Assembly (NCBI GenBank): GCA_000827495.1
Contig: KN817575.1
Coordinates: 1-52,946 of the forward strand
Length of the DNA stretch: 52,946 nt
Reading direction: 5' to 3'
DNA from: Hypholoma sublateritium FD-334 SS-4
Lineage: Eukaryota; Basidiomycota; Agaricomycetes; Agaricales; Strophariaceae
The notes beneath the pieces were generated by a model. It saw nothing but the letters and a program-made list of their open reading frames with translations. It had not been told where the DNA came from and did not search any database. This document shows positions 46,046 through 52,946 of the stretch, piece by piece (positions within the stretch are counted from its first letter, which is position 1; every line of letters begins with the position of its first letter). The position numbers and the translations under genes were made by a program.

Positions 46046-47147
46046 ATGGGTTTCAAATGCAATGGGTGCTGTTCTAAGTTCAATCATGAAGCAGATCTCA
46101 TTCAACACCTTGAAAAAGTCCAACACCCAGTATGCAAGGCTGCCTGGCACACTGTAAGGACCAAGATGCACCCAGTGAAAGGGGGCAAACACATCCCCAA
46201 ACAATGTCCCACAGCTGCTGAACAGCACTTCCATGTACCCGATCCACTGCCTTTTGAAGGTGATTTCTTTGGAAATGACTATGAAGACCAGGATTTTCCC
46301 TTCCCAACCCATGACCTACCTGAAATGCCAGCCAATCTGCCTGCTGTGGATGAAGGCAACAATGACTCAGATACTGGATCAGATTCCAGCAAGACTTTTG
46401 GCTCTGATGGTGCCACCAAACCTGCAGCGGGGTTTTTGCACACCGCAGTCACTGCCAAACCTCATCCACCTCAGCCTGTGACAACAGCAAACAAACAGGT
46501 TGTGCCCGCCAAATGCCAACACCCTGCAACCCAGGACCCCGTGGTACCAGCCCCAACTGCCCCTGGTGGTGTCACTGCCCAAGTGCATGATTGTCTCCGC
46601 CAACCTCTGTGCTTTATCATGCCATATCCCAACATGCACACTGGGGTGCATAGCCTTTGTGCAGCCCCTGTGGCGGCAGCTGAAGCTGGGTATAGTCAAT
46701 ACGCAACACAGCTCGGATCTGACCAGAACGCCTGGGCACCATTTGCCTCGAAGATGGATTGGGAGGTAGCTCAGTGGGCCAAATTATGAGGACCTGGTTC
46801 AACTGCATTTTATGAGCTGCTGGCAATTGATGGGGTGAGTGCAGTCTCCGCCTTTAATACACTGAACTATCTCATCCAGACATTTTTAGGTATTTGACAC
46901 TCTTGATCTCTCATTCAAAAGCACTGCTCAATTGAATAAAATCATTGATACCAAATTGCCACCCAAGTGCCCTGAATTTCAGAAGCATGCTGTGACTGTC
47001 ACAGGCAAAATGACAGAAGTATACACCCGCAATGTCCTTGCATGCATCAAAGCCCAGTATGGAGACCCACAACATGCAGATTATCTGGTATTCAAGCCCG
47101 AATGCCACTATGCTGACACCAATTGCACCAGCAAAATGCCAAATTGA
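46046..47147 (+). pseudogene. Plavaka-family transposase, N-terminal fragment with a stop
   Basis: Starts MGFKCNGCCSKFNHEADLIQ, a zinc finger C-x2-C-x12-H-x5-H as in Plavaka N-termini, then an acidic/Ser/Pro-rich linker, then SKMDWEVAQWAKL. The frame is stopped by TGA at 46787-46789 and continues GPGSTAFYELLAIDG; after an intron (GTGAGTGCAG...TTTTTAG, 46835-46890) it reads VFDTLDLSFKSTAQLNKIID, KLPPKCPEFQKHAVTVTG, VYTRNVLACIKAQYGDPQHA and DYLVFKPECHYAD, then breaks off at 47147. The family motif 'AKLRGP' implies Arg at the stop. Everything beyond (WSDST core, C-terminus) is missing, so this is a dead 5' fragment, of a different subfamily from the complete copy at 4.8-9.2 kb by its linker. Confidence 0.85.
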
Positions 47148-47871
47148 GATTTTTGCATCATAAAGCTTGTATGGAACCAAACCACATATAATTCTACACA
47201 ATAATGCAAGTTTCTTCCAATAATACATGATAGAGTGATCAAATCAAATGGTGCAATTGTAAATCATATAAAACATGTACGCAAATCTCCCCGAAAAATT
47301 GTGCATCACACTATGTGATATACAGATAATTTTACTATGCGGGATAAAGATTTATAGAGACAGAAACCATAATTAATGCACAAACTATATCATATTGTTG
47401 TCACTTTGAAGACAACAGCTAGTACAAAGTTCTGACAATTTGGCTTTGAGAGATGCTGATATTTCTTTTTTCCATGGACACATGAGCTTTTAATTAGCCT
47501 TGAGACAACTGTCAGACAACTTTTGTTCACTCAATGACAAAGCATTACACCGAGTATTCAATTAATGTTGTATATTCACTATTTGAATTGACCGGAAAAT
47601 GAATGTGTCTAAGCCGTATTTATGAGGCCAATAGAATGGGGCATGCATAATGGTAGAGGGCACAGAGAAAGAATTAAAACAATGAGTAAAATTAAAACAA
47701 TGAGTAAATAGGAAACTGAAGCCGCGAGATACTTATTTGAGTCATGATGTTTATGATTTGGCCAAATAGACTTGATGACCTAATCATCAAGTGGCGGGGG
47801 GTTGAGTTGGGCCATGCATCTGGTGGCAATATTATTTGCAGAGCGGACACCCTGAGAGCTATTTAAGTATA
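47148..47871. other. No gene recognised
   Basis: AT-rich spacer between the Plavaka fragment and the DUF6532 fragment; contains an exact tandem duplication of AAAATTAAAACAATGAGT (about 47673-47707). Confidence 0.45.
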
Positions 47872-48306
47872 TCAGCCAAGTGCAATGAACAAAGATGAAT
47901 ACCAAAAAATGTACACAACTGCATTATACAAGCCTGACATGAGACCATGAAAGAAATCTGGGCACTCAGTTTGTAATGTGGTAAGGAACAGCTCATGCCC
48001 TCGGTAGATACTTTCATAGGCATTGGCGCGAAAGTTGCTCTTGGTGTGTTTGTAGCCCTGACTCCAGTCATCAAGCAATGCATGGGCCTTGGATGAATAA
48101 GCAATTGCATTGTGAAAACAATGTTAATCACTTACCGATGTTGCTATAATGCAGACCATGGCAATGGGAAGCTCCAATTCACTCTTTTTAGGACCTTCTA
48201 AAATGGTTGATCGAAAGCAAGCTTGGTACTTCTGGCTCAGGTTTCCTCAGCTTCCAGTAAAGAAGGCTTCCTTGATTGAGGAAATAATGCATGGGTGATA
48301 ATATGG
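47872..48306 (-). pseudogene. DUF6532-domain protein fragment
   Basis: Minus exon 1 reads CPYYHPCIISSIKEAFFTG, NLSQKYQACFRSTILEGPKK, SELELPIAMVCIIATS to a GTAAGT donor (about 48136); after an intron, exon 2 reads AHALLDDWSQGYKHTKSNFR, ANAYESIYRGHELFLTTL, ECPDFFHGLMSGLYNAV. The order 'hPaI...IKEAFF ... ELPIPM ... ALxxW ... F.aNaY..vY.gH...L' is the pattern of DUF6532, an Agaricomycete domain of unknown function. A TGA at 48247-48249 splits exon 1 after FTGS, where Arg would fit. The N-terminal part is absent; the gag gene begins only 66 bases upstream on the same strand. Confidence 0.65.
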
Positions 48307-48371
48307 ACAGTTTGTGTCGACAGCTCCAAGCTAAACATCAAATTAGTAATGGTAATTAGATTGACAACATA

Positions 48372-49703
48372 TCAACTTATAGTCACTGGATATATATTAG
48401 CCCATGGATTGAGTGATTCTGTGGCACTGTGATCTGTCGTGGATGACACATTTATAAAGTTAGTAGATGCAATGGGAATCTTGTTTGTAAGTGCCTGAGG
48501 ATTGTTCTTGTACCAATTGTTGAGGTGCTCCATGATGTTGCGTCCTGTGGCAGTGTGCAGTGTGATGTGGAGGCCTGTGGGCGTAACAAGCTGGTTTGCG
48601 GCATCATGCATACAAAAGCCTTGTTTGATGTAGTCGGCCACCATTGCACAGTCAAATTGGTAGTGCTTCGGGTCTGAGCAGAAGATGCAGATATTGGGGC
48701 GCTGTTGTTGCTGTGTTTGCAGCTGAGGTGGCAGCGGGCCGGCATTGGCATTGTACGAGGAATTTCCCACTGGGTGGATGTTGAAATGAGGCATCTGTGT
48801 GGGGGGCGCATTCCACAGGGCATACGGTGTCTGCACTGTTGGCTGGTACAATGGGAGGACAGGCCGGAGAATTGTCGAAATCCAATTAAGGAATGCCTCT
48901 GACTCTATGTACTTGCTGATGAGCAAGGAGGCGTCAAACACCTCAGTTTTGACCAGCAGGTGTGCTGCAGTGGCATCGTTGTATGGGGGAAAATTCTGCA
49001 TAGCTGCGTAGCTGGCACTTCTGATGCGGTTTGAGAGAATGAAGAGGGTGGACTCATACAAAGTCGCAAGCACCCATGGATTGTTGATATGGTGCAATGG
49101 ATCTTTGATCCAGAGATAGTTGGCAAGGTCGGCGCAGAACCTGTAGTGTAGGCCTTCAAGGAATTTTGACAAGCACTCTTGGTCGCTAATATACTTCTTG
49201 GTTTTGAGGAATGCGTTGATTGTCAGAAAGGAGCGGTAGTACTTCCCAAACTGTAGGTGGTTGGTCATGGGAACAAGGGAGGAGCTGTGTGTGAGTGCGT
49301 CGAGGTTCTTGCGGTTATATTTGCGGTCCCCTTCTGATCCAGGGTACAAGGTACACAGTTCAGCTTCAAACATGGCCCAGCTTTCGCCGGATGCGGATGT
49401 GATTGAGAGCCAAAGCTCGTGGTCCTTGGCGGGCATGTACGAGAGAACAGCCAAGATGGCTTGGCGGTCAGTGAGTCTCTTTTCGGCAGCGAGGTTATGC
49501 ACTTCAGTGAGGAAGCACTTCAGAGACCATGGTTTGCCATCAAATTTCGGCATGAAGTGGTGGCTGCGGCCCAGCATGTGCATGGGTGTGGGAGTGGGAG
49601 TAGTGAGAGTGGCAGTAGATGTAGACATGATAAGTGATGATGGGAATGTTGCTGATGGCATGTGGAAAGCTGATGGTGTGAAAGGTGAATTGGGCATAGG
49701 CAT
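48372..49703 (-). CDS. Retrotransposon Gag-like protein with CCHC zinc knuckle
   Basis: 443 codons, uninterrupted. N-terminus is Thr/Pro/Ser-rich. Residues about 50-230 fit a capsid-like domain: MPKFDGKPWSLKCFLTEVHN, LSYMPAKDHELWLSIT, WAMFEAELCTLYPG, HLQFGKYYRSFLTINAFL, CLSKFLEGLHYRFCADLA. A classic knuckle C-x2-C-x4-H-x4-C (CIFCSDPKHYQFDC) follows a Gln-rich stretch, near residue 340. Length and layout match Gag of Ty3/gypsy-type elements. Downstream on the same strand there is no protease, reverse transcriptase or integrase, only a DUF6532 fragment, so it is either an orphan gag or a domesticated gene. The open frame among decayed neighbours favours recent insertion or selection. Confidence 0.82.
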   Translation of the reverse strand: MPMPNSPFTPSAFHMPSATFPSSLIMSTSTATLTTPTPTPMHMLGRSHHFMPKFDGKPWSLKCFLTEVHNLAAEKRLTDRQAILAVLSYMPAKDHELWLSITSASGESWAMFEAELCTLYPGSEGDRKYNRKNLDALTHSSSLVPMTNHLQFGKYYRSFLTINAFLKTKKYISDQECLSKFLEGLHYRFCADLANYLWIKDPLHHINNPWVLATLYESTLFILSNRIRSASYAAMQNFPPYNDATAAHLLVKTEVFDASLLISKYIESEAFLNWISTILRPVLPLYQPTVQTPYALWNAPPTQMPHFNIHPVGNSSYNANAGPLPPQLQTQQQQRPNICIFCSDPKHYQFDCAMVADYIKQGFCMHDAANQLVTPTGLHITLHTATGRNIMEHLNNWYKNNPQALTNKIPIASTNFINVSSTTDHSATESLNPWANIYPVTIS

Positions 49704-50481
49704 CGATGAAGGATGTAAAATTGGCTGAGGGATTCCTTTAGCGGCTTTGGTAAATCGTCAGTTAGCACGTGCTTGGTTTTGATTAGCCAGAGTAGGGGAG
49801 TGAGCAAGGATACAAGTGCAGGTGGTGTGAGGTGAAGCAGGGTGTCGTGTTCTATGAATAGAATGGTATGTTTGTGGGATTTTTGGTAGACACACAGATG
49901 AAAACCCTCGCAGTGTGCTCCAGTTGTAGAGATGGGTACTCCAGTGGACAGGGAGAAGTTGTCGGGGGTGCGAGTTTCCGAGTGCAAACATCAAGGAAGG
50001 GTGCCTGTGTAGTTTACCAAGAAATGTGAATGGTTTAGTTGGCACGAGGAAATAAACTTAAAATAGCATAACATGCAAATATGACTTCTCGAAATGTTGC
50101 ACTACTTGTCAGAAGCGGCGGGTTCTGGCGGTGAGGGGAGACCAACAGGAAGGAAGGAGTGGGCTATAAATTCACTGGTGTAGGTATTTTTTTACATGGC
50201 TTTTTATAACGAAGAAATGGGCTTGGTGCCCAGGAAGTTGGTGACTAACTAAAGGATGAAATAAAACAGGAACGAGTGAGGGAAGGGTGAGGAATGCAAG
50301 AGAAGGGTGATGAGCGGTGTCGATACCTGATGGCAGTCCACCATTAATGTCAGACTCAGACGAGTGAGAACACCCTGCAGCTGAACTCCTGAAGTCTTGC
50401 ACAGAGTACAGTAATCTAGCATCACCCGAACAACTGCATGCTGACGGGGACCTTGGCAGTCTCGTCACCTCCAACCTCGTC
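49704..50481. other. No gene recognised
   Basis: Upstream of the gag. Overlapping Leu/His/Pro-rich minus frames (49520-50045) are continuations of other phases of the gag region and are not credible genes. Confidence 0.4.
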
Positions 50482-51350
50482 ATGTCCGACTCTGATTCCG
50501 GGAATCTCGGTGACTCCGTGATGCTGATGCCTGACAGCAACAGCTCTGACTCTGATGGGAATATTGGTCATGACCAAGATAATCTCATTATGTCTGACTC
50601 TCAGAGCGAGCAGTCTGCACCGGGATCCTCGGCACGCCTCGGTCATCCATTGCATGACCCCCAGCAGCTCACTACCGGCCTTGCAAACCTCCCGGATCTC
50701 AATGAAAATGCACTCGTCATGCCAGATTCTGACAAAGAAGGTGAAAAGATCCTCAGGCTTGTGCAGATTGAGGCCATGTCAGGCAGTAAGCTTTCAACTA
50801 TGGATACACATATATATTGATCATGATATCCACAGACACAGCAATTGAGTTGAATGTCAGCTGCATCTTTGGTGACTTCAGCAATTCAGTTTTGCCAATA
50901 GGATTACTCACTTAAATTGTTAGGTGAAAGAACAATATCTTCTGTGGATCAGGTCAACAATTTATTGTGCAAATATGGCTGAATCCTATCACATGCCTTG
51001 AACCCTCCCCCAGAAGCACTATTAGTCAATGTTCACATTCCGAAAGGTTCCCAGCAGCCTATGAATCTTGATGGTCTGCTTGGCCCCCAAACGACACTGC
51101 TCGATATTAACCTTGATGAAATGAATTGCTCTGCTCATTTGCCAATGCATGTGTGATTTGTAAGTGGTTTGATTTCTATATGAACAGCCTAGTTTGATCC
51201 AGTATCAGCACTACACAGAGCGGAATCTTTGGCACATTCACTCAATAGTAATGGAAGACCAAATAGAAGGCTACTCCTATGACCAGATATTGGAGTTGAA
51301 GCAGGCAGCGAGAATCTGTCAGCTGCAGCTGGAGATGCTGCATGTGACAT
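50482..51350 (+). pseudogene. Acidic multi-exon protein, unknown function, broken
   Basis: Exon 1 starts MSDSDSGNLGDSVMLMPDSN, Ser/Asp-rich, with a twice-used (M/L)-x-x-SDS-type motif (MPDSNSSDSDG, MSDSQSEQS, MPDSDKEGE). After an intron (GTAAGCTTTC...TCCACAG, about 50788-50836) it continues TAIELNVSCIFGDFSNSVLP, then SSVDQVNNLLCKYG, then HALNPPPEALLVNVHIPKGS and PQTTLLDINLDEMNCSAHLP. After a further intron (about 51160-51188) it continues FDPVSALHRAESLAHSLNSN and PDIGVEAGSENLSAAAGDAA. TGA stops occur at 50980-50982, 51154-51156 and 51280-51282, each where Arg is plausible. No domain recognised; a nuclear regulatory protein would fit the acidic start, but that is a guess. Confidence 0.45.
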
Positions 51351-51685
51351 GATTACTAGATATTCAAAGGGATATGAATTGTGTTTCAAGTATACTTGAG
51401 CCTTGGTTGTAAATAAAATGTAGTAATTTACCCATAGCGCTTTTCCAGAGAGCTGAGAGTACTGAAAGGGATGAATCAACATGTATTCGTAGTTGGAACT
51501 ACCTGATCTCAGGCTGAGTGTTCTTGCGGGAGCCAAGATCTACCTTGCCGCCATTTCAAAGTCTCTTGGTATCTGATTCAGATATTATAAGACTAACAAA
51601 TACTAATTCTTTCAGTAGTTTGTGGGTTTGATTCGGCCATTCTATATTCACAAATATATCTGGTGTAATTTATATTTATCATTTC
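51351..51685. other. No gene recognised
   Basis: AT-rich spacer before the minisatellite. Confidence 0.4.
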
Positions 51686-52104
51686 AGTGACAGCGCAGAC
51701 GTCTCATGCTTCAAATATGGCACCATTTAGGCAAATGTTGAATTACTCTGTGGTAGTTTGGGGGTTTGGTTCAGACATTTCAGCATTATTACATTCTATC
51801 CAATATCCTATATGCCAGGGTGGCATGCAATGCTTCAGATATTCTTGGCCCTGCCCTCCAGCCAATATTACAGGAATGTCTCGGATTCTCAAGAGGACCA
51901 GTATATTGTGTGCCGCAAGTTAGCCATGCTTTGGTGATTCTCGATCTTCCATTAGAACCAATATTATATTATTTGTGCCAAGTTAAATATGCTTTGGAAT
52001 TCCTTGGGGTCACATTACAGTCAAGTTTAAATTGTATACACCAAGTTAAATGTTCTTTGTATACTCTTGGGAATCTGCTGGAAGAAATAATACATTGTTA
52101 TTGT
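51686..52104 (+). repeat. 63-base minisatellite in coding phase (21-residue repeats)
   Basis: Three clear units at 51916-51978, 51979-52041 and 52042-52104, each starting CAAGTTA or equivalent and containing ATGCTTTGG/CTTTG; an earlier unit starts near 51816 and weaker ones reach back to about 51690. Since 63 is a multiple of three, the plus frame 51766-52239 reads them as 21-residue repeats: QVSHALVILDLPLEPILYY, QVKYALEFLGVTLQSSLN, QVKCSLYTLGNLLEEIIH. Leu/Val spacing would make amphipathic strands or helices. There is no promoter or family match, so coding is unproven. Confidence 0.7.
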
Positions 52105-52135
52105 ACAATTTCTGTTCTTCAGTCCCAAGCCATTC

Positions 52136-52316
52136 TGCTTCGCATGCAAAACACTTTGCATCCAAGCTATTTTGTCTTGGATCTGAAACACTTTGCACCC
52201 GAGCTGCATTGTCTTGCAACCAAAGTACCTCGCATTTGAGCCATTTCACTTTGCAACCAAAATGCTTCGTATCCAAGCTAAATTACTTTGCAACTGAAGT
52301 GCCTCGCAGCTGAGGT
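52136..52316 (+). repeat. Alternating 21/16-base minisatellite (37-base unit)
   Basis: Directly follows the 63-base array. Two alternating sub-units: CA(A/G)C(C/T)(A/G)AA(A/G)TGC(C/T)TCG-like (16 bases) and (C/T)AT(C/T)(C/T)(A/G)AGC-(C/T)A-TTTG-like (21 bases) ending ACTTTG or TCTTG. About four higher-order units, ending at GCAGCTGAGGT. Confidence 0.65.
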
Positions 52317-52473
52317 ATTTATACATTGTCTGAGATGAGTTCTTTTCTTATTCCCTTCATTCACCACAAATTAACTGTACCATAGTTATCTAATCTTCTA
52401 TTTGTCTTAGGTACAGTTACGCCTCAGTCAATTTTACATCATCTAAATTACCTAATCTTCTATTTGTCTTAGA
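52317..52473. other. Short spacer with a near-duplicate block
   Basis: CTAATCTTCTATTTGTCTTA occurs at about 52391 and again at about 52452, 61 bases apart, a local duplication. Confidence 0.5.
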
Positions 52474-52851
52474 TCACATGGAGTTGGATCTCAATAGAGG
52501 CACATGTAATACATTCTGTAGTACATGTTTGATATTATCACTAAATGCCTCCCATGCAGTGCAGATGTGTGATGTGTTGCCAGAGTCCAATATCCAATCA
52601 TATGTCAAAATTCTTGTGATTTCCCCATGCTGACTATATATAAAGTGTTGTTGAGATTCTGTTGGTATTATCGGCAGCATCATTAGATTTGTGTTTTTTA
52701 TTTGGACCTTTTCTCCCTTTGGATGCTTGCTCTTCTTGTCCTCTGCCCTTGGCCCAACGGTTCTTGGTGATATATCTTGGCTGCTTGTAATTATAATACT
52801 CCTTTTGTGTGAAAGTGTCAAAGAAGGTAGCTTTTGTAATTTCAGATGCAC
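52474..52851 (-). pseudogene. Ty1/copia polyprotein fragment (protease region)
   Basis: The minus frame reads a basic linker KKSKHPKGEKVQIKN and then YDWILDSGNTSHICTAWEAF, the retropepsin active-site region of copia elements (W-(I/L)-LDSG-x-(T/S)-xH). It continues VLQNVLHVPLLRSNS, a motif that normally lies about 60-70 residues further on, so an internal deletion has removed the middle of the protease. It ends at a stop at 52474. Gag would be encoded to the right, beyond the window; integrase and reverse transcriptase are not found to the left. A dead fragment. Confidence 0.75.
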
Positions 52852-52946
52852 ATATAATGACTGTTTCCCTTTAGTAAGCCACTGACTCTATCACACAATC
52901 TTACTTTTCTATCCTACTAAAATAAACCAAGTAACAAAAATTCTTA

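Noticed and set aside
48452..48823. 123-codon second minus frame inside the gag region
   Set aside because: Overlaps the gag in another phase; the gag frame has the zinc knuckle and full length.
3456..51282. Reassignment of UGA to arginine or programmed readthrough
   Set aside because: The affected frames are repeat-family remnants that also carry TAG stops and frameshifts; the intact Plavaka and long family genes show no internal TGA. CpG decay is simpler.

Overview
The window looks like a repeat-rich stretch of a mushroom-forming basidiomycete genome (Agaricomycetes; a Mycena-like species with expanded gene families would fit, but this is inference). Reasons: genes carry many introns of 50-65 bases with GT-AG ends; the transposases are of the Plavaka and CxC1-KDZ families typical of Agaricomycetes; and several proteins belong to multi-copy families I know only from such genomes (JmjC proteins, DUF6532, and two or three unnamed families).

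Left part (about 1-20 kb): an LTR-like end with a Cys-cluster protein gene running towards it on the minus strand (to 1.04 kb); a broken family gene (2.7-3.5 kb); a small two-exon gene (3.9-4.3 kb); an apparently complete nine-exon Plavaka transposase (4.8-9.2 kb, minus); a Gln-rich coiled-coil gene (9.6-11.3 kb); a large JmjC dioxygenase-like gene (11.8-17.1 kb, minus); and, facing away from it, a long family gene (17.1-19.9 kb, plus). This part is mostly open reading frame and looks young.

Middle part (about 20-34 kb): GC-rich, badly decayed sequence with exon remnants and repeated modules (20-25 kb and 27-30 kb), a small two-exon gene with a TATA box (25.9-26.4 kb), a three-unit 142-base tandem repeat, an 892-base mobile element, a 630-base hAT-like MITE inserted in a Cys-rich gene, an LTR and a decayed second copy of the Cys-cluster gene.

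Right part (34-53 kb): a KDZ transposase broken by two stops and about four frameshifts; a second 892-base element in inverted orientation; a coiled-coil gene with one in-frame TGA; a broken family gene; a truncated Plavaka copy; a DUF6532 fragment; a retrotransposon gag with a CCHC knuckle; a decayed acidic gene; coding-phase 63-base and 37-base minisatellites; and a Ty1/copia protease fragment.

Two signals stand out. The two 892-base elements are the same length, almost identical, have long imperfect terminal inverted repeats, and are each bounded by a perfect 7-base target duplication (CGACAGT and GTACACC). Second, at least nine gene remnants are interrupted by TGA where arginine (CGA) fits, the pattern expected from C-to-T decay at CpG, while the Plavaka gene and the long gene at 17-20 kb are free of it. 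No rRNA, tRNA or CRISPR array was recognised.
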